Source of the DNA: Salinibaculum sp. SYNS191
GTDB taxonomy: Archaea > Halobacteriota > Halobacteria > Halobacteriales > Haloarculaceae
Assembly (NCBI RefSeq): GCF_037338445.1
Contig: NZ_CP147838.1
Span: 1,674,001 to 1,738,000 of the forward strand
DNA length: 64,000 nucleotides
Direction: 5' to 3'
Shown: positions 7,779 to 16,049 of the stretch, one piece after another
Layout: each line of letters opens with the position of its first letter
Position numbering within the stretch: position 1 is the stretch's first letter
Translations under genes and position numbers: made by a program
The notes under the pieces: generated by a model
Databases searched by the model: none
Seen by the model: the letters and a program-made list of their open reading frames with translations, nothing else
What the model was told of the DNA's origin: nothing

Positions 7779-8596
7779 TCGCTCGCCTCCGTACTGGTGA
7801 ACGGGCTGGCACCGCCGGCCGGGACCGCGCCGAAGACGAGGTCGAACTCGACGCCGTCACCCTGCGAGCGGTTCGTCGCCGTACTCTCGGGGAACTCCCA
7901 CCCGAAGGCGATACAGCGGCTCTGGCCGGGGCTGACCGAGGAGAGCACGCGCTGTCCGTCAGCGTCGCCGACGTCACTGCTGGTCCCGAAGGCGACGCTC
8001 ATCGGCGAGCGCGCGACGAGAGACCCCTCCAGCGACTCGGTGAAGTCCTTCTGCCCGTTGCAGGAGCCAAGCGGCGCGCCGTCGCGCCAGAGCTCGACGA
8101 ACACCTCGTCGTCGAGTTCGCCGTCGGCGGTCGAGGTGTCGCCGGCGACGCTCTCGGGGCCGTTGATGGTCTGTTCCGTGTCGGCGGTGAGAACGGCCCG
8201 GAGCCAGACGTCGACTGCCTCCGGGATGAAGTCGCCGTCGTCGACGACCTCCAGCCCGACGACCAGAGAGCCCTCGTCGCCCGGCAGGACGTTGCCGATG
8301 CGCAGAACTGGGCCGGTGGCGTCGGTGACGAAGGTCGCCTCCTCGACGTAGGCCGGGGCGGTGTCGGGGTCGAGCGTCTGGTCGAACCCGGGGTCGGTCG
8401 TCCCGTCCTGGGTCTCCTGAAATACCCCGTTGTAGCGTTCGTACCAGGCGACGCGCACCCGACGGTCGTCGAGGTCGTCGGTGGCCGCGTACGTGTAGTG
8501 AGTATACCGCGGGCGACCCTGACCGAGGGTTAGTCCCCCGACACCGAGCGTCCCGAGCCCGATGCCAGCCAGTAGTTCCCGCCGTGTGAATTTCAT
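7775..8596 (-). CDS. SipW-dependent-type secreted protein, divergent
   Basis: The start is set at the ATG at 8596 (MKFTRRELLAGIGLGTLGVG), giving 273 aa with a twin-Arg-like signal region; a longer frame to 8710 has no coding character. The body keeps family landmarks: NVLPGDEGSLVVGLEV corresponds to the PGD-x-GE strand of the paralogues, and CIAFGWEFP plus GVEFDLVF match their C-terminal region. The first post-signal motif has drifted. It is the promoter-proximal gene of the five-gene coupled operon that includes the signal peptidase. Confidence 0.7.
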   Translation of the reverse strand: MKFTRRELLAGIGLGTLGVGGLTLGQGRPRYTHYTYAATDDLDDRRVRVAWYERYNGVFQETQDGTTDPGFDQTLDPDTAPAYVEEATFVTDATGPVLRIGNVLPGDEGSLVVGLEVVDDGDFIPEAVDVWLRAVLTADTEQTINGPESVAGDTSTADGELDDEVFVELWRDGAPLGSCNGQKDFTESLEGSLVARSPMSVAFGTSSDVGDADGQRVLSSVSPGQSRCIAFGWEFPESTATNRSQGDGVEFDLVFGAVPAGGASPFTSTEASE

Positions 8597-8767
8597 TGTG
8601 AATCTCCGAAGGTGTGTGTTGTCTCTTCTTTCATGGCCAGCATCCGGCATAGGTATGGAGCAGTTGCCACGGTTCCAGACACCGGTATGGGAACCGTACA
8701 GCCCTCTCACCGGTTGACGGGGGTCGAAATCCGCACCAGTCAGTACCGTGTACGAAAAACCGACGGC

Positions 8768-10513
8768 TCAGGCCGAGATGGTCGGACCGCTGCCGTCGTT
8801 GTTGCGCTCCTGCTCGGTGTAGAAGCCGAGGTCGAACTCGACCGTGTCGCCCTGGACTTCGTTGCCGACCTCGAAGGGCAGTTCCCATTCGAGTGCGACG
8901 CAGTGCATGGTGCCGTTGCCCCGGAACGCGTCGCGGTCCTCGTCGTCGGCTGGATCGTTCAGTTCGTCGTATATCGTCCCGCGGTTCCCGTCGAGCGGGA
9001 GGCCGTTCCCGCTGGCGAGTTCCGTGAGGACGACATCCAGCGTGTCGTCCATGATGACCTTCTCGCCGACGAACTGCGCCGCGATGTTACCGAACACCGA
9101 CGGGATCTCGATCGGGTCGTTGACGTCGGTGAAGAACGCCGAGTCACCACCAGTCGAATCGCCCTCCGAACCGGCCATGGCCAGGAGGGTGGCGTCGTCG
9201 GCGTCCGGACCGACAGCGATGGTGTAGAGGTTCGTCGCCGGGTTGGGGCTGCTCAGACGCGCATCGTCGGCCGCGTCCTGCGGCGAGATGAACGCGGTGC
9301 CAGACTGTCCGCTGAACGAGTTGCCGTCGGAGAGGACGACGTTGGCTGCACGGACTCCCCGTCCGTTGGCATCCAGCTCGTCCTGTGCGTCTTCAACGCC
9401 CTCGCCGATGTAGGTACCCTCGGCGATGCCAGCTCCGTTTTCTGGGTCGGGGTCACCATCGCCGTCAAACGGGTCAGTGATGGCGGTCTGACCGACTGCG
9501 TCATTGTACGGACCACTGACAACATTCGCCAGCTTCTGCCGGAGGCCTGACAGCGCGCCGTCAACCACCGATAGATCGCCGGTCAGCGGCTGTAGAATTC
9601 CCGTCCGGGAAGTTCCAGTTGGATCGCCGTCCTGGCTGCCGTCGAAGTAGGCCACGCCGACCTCGACGTCTGCATTCTGGGCCTGCAGGTAGTCGATGAA
9701 CTGTCGCGTCCCGAGTTCGACGAGGTCGATCTTGGTCGTGACGTTGTAGGTAGTGGTATCGTCGATAGAGATGGAGTCCTCGCTGACGACGCCACCGAAT
9801 CTGCGGTACAGCATCGAGCCCGAGAAGTCGAGCGTCAGCATGATGTCCGTCGGCTCGGCCGGGTCGTACACGTTGTCACAGTCCTCGTCGTACCAGAGCC
9901 GCGCGTTGATTGCGCTGGCAAGGTCTGGCACGCCGTTCTGATCGACCGCCAGCTCGGGATCGGTGTTGACGCCTTCGCCTTCGTTGACGCTGTCCGCCTG
10001 CATCCAGATGTAGCCGGGGTTGTCACAGAGGTGTAGCGAGAAGGTGATCTCTCCCTTGTCACCGGGCTTGAGGTCGCTAAACTGGACTAGCGTGTCCATC
10101 GCCTCGCCGGTGACCGGGTCCTCGCGGAAGTCCGCTTCTGAGAGCGGCGGGATGTTGCTGCAGTCGAGGCTGGGGATGTTGGCCCCGTTGCTGTCCTCGT
10201 CGTTCTCGTCGGGGAAGTCGCTGTACTTTATTTGGCCAGCGTCGTTGTTGGCCGCGATCGACTGCTCACCGTCGCCATCGTGGTCGGGGTGAGCGTTGAC
10301 GAAGTTCGTCACGTCGTCGTAGGTGTAAGTCTGTTGCCAGTCGACCAGCAGGTCGAGTTCACCAGCCACCATTTGGTTGTTGGTGAACGACTCGCGGTCG
10401 CTGAAGTACGCCGAGGTACCGAGGCCAGCGCCAGCGGAGGCGAGGCCCACGGCACCGAGTCCAGCGAGGACTTTCCGGCGCGTCAGGTTGTATAGTTGCT
10501 GTTCGTCTTCCAT
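8768..10513 (-). CDS. SipW-dependent secreted protein with inserted VWA domain (581 aa)
   Basis: Residues 9-50 form the SipW signal and cleavage motif (LTRRKVLAGLGAVGLASAG, then SAYFSD and the NNQMVAGELDL strand). A TasA/CalY-like sandwich follows, with KPGDKGEITFSLHLCDNPGY at about 149-168. After YDEDCDNVYDPAE, a von Willebrand A domain is inserted (about 222-470) with the MIDAS motif DFSGS at 229-233 and a later LSDG segment. The sandwich then resumes with ALEWELPFEVGNEVQ and ends in EQERNNDG. This suggests an extracellular filament or matrix protein with a metal-dependent adhesion domain. An AT-rich promoter-like block lies at 10520-10535. Confidence 0.8.
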   Translation of the reverse strand: MEDEQQLYNLTRRKVLAGLGAVGLASAGAGLGTSAYFSDRESFTNNQMVAGELDLLVDWQQTYTYDDVTNFVNAHPDHDGDGEQSIAANNDAGQIKYSDFPDENDEDSNGANIPSLDCSNIPPLSEADFREDPVTGEAMDTLVQFSDLKPGDKGEITFSLHLCDNPGYIWMQADSVNEGEGVNTDPELAVDQNGVPDLASAINARLWYDEDCDNVYDPAEPTDIMLTLDFSGSMLYRRFGGVVSEDSISIDDTTTYNVTTKIDLVELGTRQFIDYLQAQNADVEVGVAYFDGSQDGDPTGTSRTGILQPLTGDLSVVDGALSGLRQKLANVVSGPYNDAVGQTAITDPFDGDGDPDPENGAGIAEGTYIGEGVEDAQDELDANGRGVRAANVVLSDGNSFSGQSGTAFISPQDAADDARLSSPNPATNLYTIAVGPDADDATLLAMAGSEGDSTGGDSAFFTDVNDPIEIPSVFGNIAAQFVGEKVIMDDTLDVVLTELASGNGLPLDGNRGTIYDELNDPADDEDRDAFRGNGTMHCVALEWELPFEVGNEVQGDTVEFDLGFYTEQERNNDGSGPTISA

Positions 10514-10563
10514 GATTGTATTGTACTGTTTTTAATATGCTCTGTCGAAATCGGGAGGCGCGA

Positions 10564-11988
10564 TTACAGCGCCGTCCCGAACGGTGAGTCGTTGTTGCGG
10601 CTCTGTTCGGCGTCGACGGTGATGTCGAACATGACCGAGTCAGACTGGACCTGGTTACCCACTTCAAAGGGCAGTTCCCACTCGAAACCGATGCATTGGG
10701 TCGTCGCACCGGGGTAGGGCTGGACGCCCTGTTCCTGGCGGTTGCCATCGAGGAGGATGCCATCGGAAAGTGCGTCGAACACCTCGGTCATCGAGCCTTC
10801 GATTATCTTCTGCTCACCCTCAATCACGATCTGTGCAATCTCCGCGTAGACGGTGTCGAGGTCGGCCGGATCGGGCGCAAAGAACGCGTCGCCAGGTGAC
10901 GACGAGATGTCCGTCACAAGACTGGTGTCGACGCTGGTGCCGAGACCAATACCGAAGATGCGGATGCCCGCATCCTTCGCAGCGGTGGCGGCCGTTCGCG
11001 CATCACCGATGTTCTCGAACCCATCGGTCAGGACGATCATGACCTTCGAGGCACCGGCCGTGGCGTTCGCACCGGTCAGGAGTTCAGTCTGAGCGACGGA
11101 GATACCGCTGGCGACGTTCGTGTTGCCACCCGCAGTGTATCCGTTGATGGCGTTCTTGACCGCCTGATAGTTGGTCGTCAGCGCCTGGTCGAGATTGGCG
11201 CTGCTGTTGAACGAAATCGCAGCGGCCTCGTCCGTCCCGGAGAGGTTGTCGACGAAGCTAGTCGCGGCCGCCTTCAGGGCCGTGAGGTTCGCACCGGCCA
11301 TCGAACCGGAGACGTCGCTAACGAGCGCGACTTCCAGTGGCTGTTGCTCGCCCTCGCCGCCCGGTTCGTAGACGTTGTCGCAGTCCTCGTCGTACCAGAC
11401 ACAGACCTGAATTTCGTCGGCAAGTTCACCGATGCCGTCGGTGTCTTCTCCCTCTGCCACGAGTTCGGGGTCGGTCTGACCGTTCTCCAGGTTCTCGGTG
11501 ATGGAACCGGAGAGCTGGAGGTACGCCGGGTTGTCACAGATGTGGAAGCTGATGGTGACCTCACCGTAGTCGCCGGGCTTCACGTCGTCGAGTGTGAAGA
11601 CCGGGATACCGTCGCCGTTGACGAGGAACTCGTCCGCCTCGGGCGAACAGAATTCAAATTCCTCACTCGTCACGAGGGTTTCCCAGAGTTGCATGTCGGC
11701 CGGGCTGGGAGCCTGATCGAGCAGATACACGCCGTCGCCGAGGTCTTCGGCGTCAGGGTAGTTCTCCTGGATCTGTGAGAGCCGGCCTTCGCCGCCCTCG
11801 TAGGTCGCCTTGTAGTCGAGTTTGAGGTCGAGTGTACCAGCGGTGAGGCTGTTGCCGAGGAATCCTTCCTGGTCGCTGAAGTACGCTGAGGTACCGAGAC
11901 CAGCGCCAGCGGAGGCGAGACCGACGGCACCGAGCCCGGCCAGCACCTTCCGCCGCGTGAGATTGTGAAGTTGTGGTTTGTCGTCCAT
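10564..11988 (-). CDS. SipW-dependent secreted protein with inserted VWA domain (474 aa)
   Basis: The N terminus is almost identical to that of the downstream paralogue (LTRRKVLAGLGAVGLASAG, SAYFSD, LTAGTLDL). The TasA-like part contains VKPGDYGEVTISFHICDNPA (about 137-156). The VWA domain starts after YDEDCDNVYEPG, with MIDAS motif DVSGS at 225-229 and IVLTDGFEN as the acidic loop. The C-terminal strand block FEWELPFEVGNQVQ and EQSRNNDSPF closes the outer fold. The gene lies 45-50 bp from its neighbours on the same strand, so the three genes from 12909 to 8768 probably form an operon. Confidence 0.8.
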   Translation of the reverse strand: MDDKPQLHNLTRRKVLAGLGAVGLASAGAGLGTSAYFSDQEGFLGNSLTAGTLDLKLDYKATYEGGEGRLSQIQENYPDAEDLGDGVYLLDQAPSPADMQLWETLVTSEEFEFCSPEADEFLVNGDGIPVFTLDDVKPGDYGEVTISFHICDNPAYLQLSGSITENLENGQTDPELVAEGEDTDGIGELADEIQVCVWYDEDCDNVYEPGGEGEQQPLEVALVSDVSGSMAGANLTALKAAATSFVDNLSGTDEAAAISFNSSANLDQALTTNYQAVKNAINGYTAGGNTNVASGISVAQTELLTGANATAGASKVMIVLTDGFENIGDARTAATAAKDAGIRIFGIGLGTSVDTSLVTDISSSPGDAFFAPDPADLDTVYAEIAQIVIEGEQKIIEGSMTEVFDALSDGILLDGNRQEQGVQPYPGATTQCIGFEWELPFEVGNQVQSDSVMFDITVDAEQSRNNDSPFGTAL

Positions 11989-12033
11989 GGGTTGTGATGA
12001 TATGGGTTTTTGTGTGTTCTAACTGTCAGGTTA

Positions 12034-12909
12034 TCAGGCGACGGTGTTGTTGAACGGGTCGTCGTTGTTCCGGACCTGTTCAGTGTCGAACACGAGGTCG
12101 AAGGAGACGCTGTCACCCTGGACCACGTTCCCGACTTCGTAGGGGAGTTCGAGCAGGAGGCAGAACTCGTACGAGCTGCCGTCGACGCCCCCGATGGGCA
12201 GCGGGTCCTGGCTGGGGTCTTTGATGATGTAGCCGCCGCTGAGGATGTCGTCGGCTTCGCGGGCGTTCGTGTAGTGTGCGGTGTCGGCGCCGTCGATGCC
12301 ACCGCTGTTGTCCGTGTCGACCTCACCGTCGAGGTTGAACGGTTCCTGGTAGGCGGCCAGGCTGCCGCCAGAGACGTTGTTGAACACCGGGTCGAGGGTC
12401 GAGAGGCCGGACTTGTCGCCGCTGGTGTCGTCGTACCCTTGCCAGACGGTCGTCAGCAGGTACTGGCCCAGATCGTCGCTGTTGTTCGTGTCGCCCTCGG
12501 CTTCCTGTTCGGGCTCGGGGTTGGCTCCGCCGTCTTCAGCGAAGTTCTCCGTGGTCACCTGCACGTAGCCGGGGTTGGAGTCGATGTCGATGTCGAAGCA
12601 GATGATTGCCCAGTCGCCGGGCTTGATGTCGTCGACAACGAGGCCCATGACTGCTTCTTCACTGTCGGCGACAGCAGAGATGTCGAGGGCACCGTTGTCC
12701 ACCCAGTAGTCGTTGGCAGCGACGACGTCCGCAGTCACGGTCATGTCGAGGGTCCCTGCCGTCAGGCTGTTGTTCGTGAACGCTTCGGTGTCGGAGAAGT
12801 ACGCGCTCGTACCGAGTCCAGCGCCCGCGGACGCGAGACCGATGGCTCCGAGGCCAGCGAGCATCTTGCGGCGGGACAGGTTGTACAGTTGAGATTTGTC
12901 GTCGGTCAT
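12034..12909 (-). CDS. SipW-dependent (TasA/CalY-like) secreted protein without VWA
   Basis: The 291-aa product carries the full SipW signal motif (LSRRKMLAGLGAIGLASAG then TSAYFSDTEAFTNNSLTAG). It lacks a VWA insertion, so it represents the plain form of the family: KPGDWAIICFDIDIDSNPGY in the middle and LLLELPYEVGNVVQGDSV with EQVRNNDDPF at the end. By analogy with TasA and archaeal bundling pilins, this is the best candidate for the main filament subunit. It is first in the three-gene operon, downstream of an intergenic region with TATA-like elements. Confidence 0.78.
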   Translation of the reverse strand: MTDDKSQLYNLSRRKMLAGLGAIGLASAGAGLGTSAYFSDTEAFTNNSLTAGTLDMTVTADVVAANDYWVDNGALDISAVADSEEAVMGLVVDDIKPGDWAIICFDIDIDSNPGYVQVTTENFAEDGGANPEPEQEAEGDTNNSDDLGQYLLTTVWQGYDDTSGDKSGLSTLDPVFNNVSGGSLAAYQEPFNLDGEVDTDNSGGIDGADTAHYTNAREADDILSGGYIIKDPSQDPLPIGGVDGSSYEFCLLLELPYEVGNVVQGDSVSFDLVFDTEQVRNNDDPFNNTVA

Positions 12910-13221
12910 GATTGGTGGTTTATCTCCCGGGCCTGCCCCCGGGGGGAGCGGACCGTTTCGGGATATACATCCCCAGGATAGGGGGGATATTACCTATGCA
13001 CAGATTCGGCGCTTTCAGGCCCTATAGACCCGATTTATACGATTTCAGTACCGGAAAGAGGGCCCACTGTACGGCCGCCGTACCGGTCTGGACGGACGTG
13101 TACGAACACACTACCGCCCCGTCCGGAGACCGTACCGGTGCTGGCGGGTTGGCGAACGGACGCGGTACGTTCTCTATACGTAATGTGTACACGTGCGTCT
13201 GTATCTGGAAAGGGTGCATCA
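12910..13221. other. Divergent intergenic region between the SipW operon and DUF7344 gene
   Basis: This 312-bp stretch has no convincing gene. It separates the minus-strand SipW-dependent operon from the plus-strand DUF7344 regulator. AT-rich elements GATATACAT (about 12962) and GATATTACC (about 12987) could serve the minus-strand operon. CTATACGTAA (about 13172) could serve the plus-strand gene. GTACCGGT occurs at 13080 and 13132, and a CCCCCGGGGGG block lies near 12940. These are candidate operator sequences for the DUF7344 proteins. Confidence 0.4.
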
Positions 13222-13761
13222 ATGTTCCAGAAAGTCTCCATTCCCGAGTCGGACGTCTACTACCTGCTCAGCAACCCGCGCCGACGGGAGACGCTGACGC
13301 TGCTGTGGCGCTGTCCCGACGAGGTGAGCCTGCGGGAACTTTCAGAACAGATTGCCAGCACCGAGTCCGGAGAGACACCGGCACCGCGTGCCCTGCGCGA
13401 GAGCGTCTACAACGCCCTGCACCAGACACACCTCCCGAAACTCGACGAGTTCGGCCTGGTCGCGTACGACCCGAACCGGAAACTCGTCCGGCCGCGCCGC
13501 GAGGGCCGGCATCTCAGCCGCTACATGGACACCGTCACACCCGCCGGCATCACGTGGGGCGAGTACTACCGCGGGCTCGGCATCGGCGGGCTGTTCGCCG
13601 TCGTGGCGTCGCTGGCCGACCTCCCCGGATTCGCGGCCGTCGACCCGCTCGTCTTCGCCAGCGGCGCACTGGGGCTGTTCGCCCTGTCGACGGCCTACCA
13701 GCTCGTCAGCGGAACCAGCGGCCGACTCGCCGCCCTCCGCGCCAGGCTCGGCCTGTTCTGA
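13222..13761 (+). CDS. DUF7344-type winged-helix membrane-linked regulator
   Basis: The start is taken at the ATG at 13222 (MFQKVSIPESDVYYLLSNPR), giving 179 aa; the upstream extension is not haloarchaeal-like. Residues 10-100 form a winged helix typical of haloarchaeal DUF7344 proteins: LLSNPRRRETL, SLRELSEQIA, and YNALHQTHLPKLDEFGLVAY. The C-terminal third has two probable transmembrane segments (about 113-135 and 138-155). It is a paralogue of 14004-14630, and both lie next to the SipW locus on the opposite strand, so they are the likely local regulators. Confidence 0.75.
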   Translation: MFQKVSIPESDVYYLLSNPRRRETLTLLWRCPDEVSLRELSEQIASTESGETPAPRALRESVYNALHQTHLPKLDEFGLVAYDPNRKLVRPRREGRHLSRYMDTVTPAGITWGEYYRGLGIGGLFAVVASLADLPGFAAVDPLVFASGALGLFALSTAYQLVSGTSGRLAALRARLGLF

Positions 13762-14003
13762 CCGCCCGGTCCTGTCGGCACCGCGTCGTGATAGTACCAC
13801 GTTCATAGCGAGTGATAGTACGAAACGAGCCCCGTAGCACGGTTTGCTATCGAAAGAGTTCCAAAAAAGAAAAGGATACGCGGCTATCAAATTGAATGTT
13901 TGTCTACGAAATTCGCTATTAGCACAGTATTTGAGTATGTTTGACACCCTATGACAGATATCTATTTACCAGATGGCGACCATGATGTAACAGTGAATGA
14001 GGG
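13762..14003. other. AT-rich intergenic region with a 10-bp direct repeat
   Basis: The 242-bp gap between the two DUF7344 genes is markedly AT-rich (about 13830-13975), unlike the rest of the window. A perfect direct repeat, GTGATAGTAC, occurs at 13788-13797 and 13812-13821 (24 bp apart, about two helical turns). A TATA-like TATTTACC at about 13964 is positioned to start a transcript shortly before the ATG at 14004. No gene is convincing on either strand. Confidence 0.5.
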
Positions 14004-14630
14004 ATGAAGTCCACCGAGACAGGAGCAGTATCGAGCGGGGCCGAACACTCGTCGCTTTCGACTGACACCGTTTTCAAGACGCTGGGGAGCCGCCGGCGGC
14101 GGTACGCCCTGCACTACCTGCGGCAGGCCGAGAAACCGATCTCGATTCGCGACCTCTCGGAGCAACTCGCCGCCTGGGAGCAGGGCAAAGAGCGGGGGGC
14201 AGTGACGCCGAAGGAGCGCAAGCGGCTGTACACAGCGCTGCACCAGACCCACCTCCCGAAGATGGATTCGCTGGAGGTCGTCGACTACGACCGCGACCGG
14301 GGGATGGTGACGCTGACCGAGCACATCGGGCAGTTCGACGTCTACCTCGACGTGGTGGCGAAAGACGACCTCCCGTGGAGCCAGTTCTACCTGGCGCTGG
14401 GTGGCGTGCTGACTGCACTCGTCGCAGTGGCCATCCTCGGCGTCACCCCTTTCGACGCCGTCGGTGGCTTTGGCTACGCCATCGCGGTGGCCGGGCTGTT
14501 CACCGCCGTCGCGACCTACCACACCGTCCGCGACCGGCGGATGCTCATCGGCACGACCGAGCTGCCGCCGGACGTGACCGCGCCGCCGCTCGAAGCCAGC
14601 GAACCGAGAAACGGGGACGGAACCAGCTGA
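14004..14630 (+). CDS. DUF7344-type winged-helix membrane-linked regulator (second copy)
   Basis: This 208-aa paralogue of the previous gene shares VFKTLGSRRRRYALHYLR, SIRDLSEQLAAWE and the almost invariant YTALHQTHLPKMDSLEVVDY block. Two transmembrane segments at about 128-150 and 153-172 are followed by a Pro-rich tail. In haloarchaea, proteins of this domain type are found beside surface and gas-vesicle loci. A hairpin with T runs (14635-14674) follows and probably ends the transcript. Confidence 0.75.
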   Translation: MKSTETGAVSSGAEHSSLSTDTVFKTLGSRRRRYALHYLRQAEKPISIRDLSEQLAAWEQGKERGAVTPKERKRLYTALHQTHLPKMDSLEVVDYDRDRGMVTLTEHIGQFDVYLDVVAKDDLPWSQFYLALGGVLTALVAVAILGVTPFDAVGGFGYAIAVAGLFTAVATYHTVRDRRMLIGTTELPPDVTAPPLEASEPRNGDGTS

Positions 14631-14634
14631 GCGG

Positions 14635-14674
14635 TGTCGGGAACGACCCGACAGACGAGGACTGATTTTGTTTT
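14635..14674 (+). terminator. Hairpin plus T-run terminator after the DUF7344 gene
   Basis: TGTCGGG (14635-14641) and CCCGACA (14647-14653) form a perfect 7-bp stem with a 5-nt loop, and two T4 runs follow at 14666-14669 and 14671-14674. This is a plausible archaeal terminator for the gene ending at 14630. Confidence 0.6.
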
Positions 14675-14766
14675 GTCCGGGAAGCAGGACGACGACTGGA
14701 ACTGGAACTGGAACCGCGAGCGCTCGCGCGGAGCCGCCGCTGTCGAGAACTGCACGCGGAAAAAAG

Positions 14767-14796
14767 ACGTCTCAGGCGGTTACGTCTCAGGCGGTT
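14767..14796. repeat. 15-bp tandem duplication across the tatA stop codon
   Basis: The 15-mer ACGTCTCAGGCGGTT occurs twice in tandem at 14767-14781 and 14782-14796. The tatA stop (14787-14789 on the minus strand) lies in one copy, and the other copy supplies a second in-frame stop. Confidence 0.85.
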
Positions 14797-15020
14797 TCCT
14801 GGACCGTCTCCTCGCTGGTGCTTTCCTTGCCGGCCGCAGCCTCGCGGATTTCCGTCTCTATCTCCTGGCGGCCCTTCTTGAACTCGCCCATCGCTTGGCC
14901 GGACGAGCGGGCCAGTTCCGGGAGCTTGTTCGCGCCGAACAGCAGGATAGCGATGCCGAGGATGATGAGCATTTCCGGACCGCCGACGCCACCGATGAAC
15001 GCGGGTATTGCTAGGTGCAT
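14787..15020 (-). CDS. tatA: Twin-arginine translocase subunit TatA/E
   Basis: The 77-aa protein has the TatA layout: a short periplasm-side N terminus, one transmembrane helix (about residues 12-28, GPEMLIILGIAILLFGANKL), the conserved hinge and amphipathic helix (LPELARSSGQAMGEFKKG), and an acidic Gln/Glu/Ser-rich tail. TatA oligomers form the translocation path for folded proteins; haloarchaea export most of their secretome this way. The gene is directly upstream of no other tat component here. Confidence 0.93.
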   Translation of the reverse strand: MHLAIPAFIGGVGGPEMLIILGIAILLFGANKLPELARSSGQAMGEFKKGRQEIETEIREAAAGKESTSEETVQETA

Positions 15021-15080
15021 GAGAGCAGTAACGCTGGCAGGGACTATGAGTATGATATCCGTACGGGGCCGAGGTGTGTG

Positions 15081-16046
15081 TCAGCGTCCGTCGAGGAACT
15101 CGGCCGCGCGGTCCCGCCCGAGGTCCATCAGCTCCGCGAGGAAGTCGGGGTCGCGGTCGAGTTTCGTCGAGCAGTGAAAGCGCTCGCCGATTTCGATGCG
15201 GTGGATGGCCGTCTTCGTGAACTCGTCGGCCGGCAGGGTACCGTCCTCGACCCAGTCGTTGATGCGCTCGATGAACCCCAGTTCCTGGTTCAGCGAGATG
15301 TTGCCCGAGAGTTCGTTGCGCCGGTCGGCGATCTCCTCGATGGTCGTCGGCTCGCCGTCGAGTTCCTGGGGATTTATCTGGACGACCCACAGCTCGTCCG
15401 GCTTGCGTTCGGGGGGCTGGTGCATCAGGTCGCTCACCGGCGGGTTCTGCGAGAACAGGCCGTCCCAGTGGAGGTGGCCGTTGAGTTCGACCGCCTCGAA
15501 GAGGTTCGGGACCGCCGCCGACGCGAGGACCGCCTCGGCGGTCACGTCCTCGTTGACGAACGTCTCGAAGACGCCGGCGTTGACGTTGACCGTGCCGACG
15601 ACGAGTTCGGGGTTCTCCCGGCGGCAGTAATCGGGGATGTCTCCGAAGTCGATGTGGGCCGCCAGCACCTCGCGGATGCGTTCTTTGCCCAGTTCCCGGC
15701 CCGGCATCTGGTAGGGGCTGAGCTGGGGCATGGGCACCCCGCTGGACTCCATCTTGTTGAGAGTCATCAGCCAGCTGTTCAGCCAGCGGTCGCTGTAGCC
15801 GTCCGCCGAGAGGTCGCGCCACACCTCGTTGAGGAGGGTCGCGGCCGTCTCGGGACCGGCGGTGACCAGGCCGTACCAGGCGGCCAGCGCGTTGAACGCG
15901 CCGCCGGACGTACCGCTGATGCCGACCAGTTCGTACTCCTCGTCCCAGTCGCACTCCTCCAGCAGCGTCTCCAGCACGCCCGCAGTGAAGGCGGTGTGGC
16001 TCCCGCCGCCCTGGCAGGCGATGGCGACGTTGGTCGTCTCGCTCAT
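15081..16046 (-). CDS. phaZ: Patatin-like polyhydroxyalkanoate depolymerase (PhaZh1-like)
   Basis: This 321-aa patatin-fold hydrolase has an oxyanion segment (CQGGGSHTAFTAGVL), the nucleophile motif GISGTSGGA with Ser47, and the dyad Asp195 in HWDGLFSQNP. The numbering agrees with my recollection of the catalytic Ser47 and Asp195 of Haloferax mediterranei PhaZh1, a granule-bound depolymerase that releases 3-hydroxybutyrate. The neighbouring bdhA gene (three-base gap) would oxidise that product, as in H. mediterranei. A general phospholipase role cannot be excluded from sequence alone. Confidence 0.82.
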   Translation of the reverse strand: MSETTNVAIACQGGGSHTAFTAGVLETLLEECDWDEEYELVGISGTSGGAFNALAAWYGLVTAGPETAATLLNEVWRDLSADGYSDRWLNSWLMTLNKMESSGVPMPQLSPYQMPGRELGKERIREVLAAHIDFGDIPDYCRRENPELVVGTVNVNAGVFETFVNEDVTAEAVLASAAVPNLFEAVELNGHLHWDGLFSQNPPVSDLMHQPPERKPDELWVVQINPQELDGEPTTIEEIADRRNELSGNISLNQELGFIERINDWVEDGTLPADEFTKTAIHRIEIGERFHCSTKLDRDPDFLAELMDLGRDRAAEFLDGR

Positions 16047-16049
16047 GAC

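Noticed and set aside
8647-12999. Shared 9-mer TACCTATGC upstream of both SipW-operon starts (8655-8647 minus, 12991-12999 plus)
   Set aside because: The two copies are in opposite orientation relative to their genes, and a 9-bp match between two regions of this size is expected by chance fairly often.
8748-13106. Shared GTGTACGAA at 8748-8756 and 13098-13106
   Set aside because: A single 9-mer match, not positioned consistently relative to starts.
13342-13947. A minus-strand frame starting in the AT-rich spacer
   Set aside because: Most of it is antisense to the DUF7344 gene; the unique part has no recognisable features.
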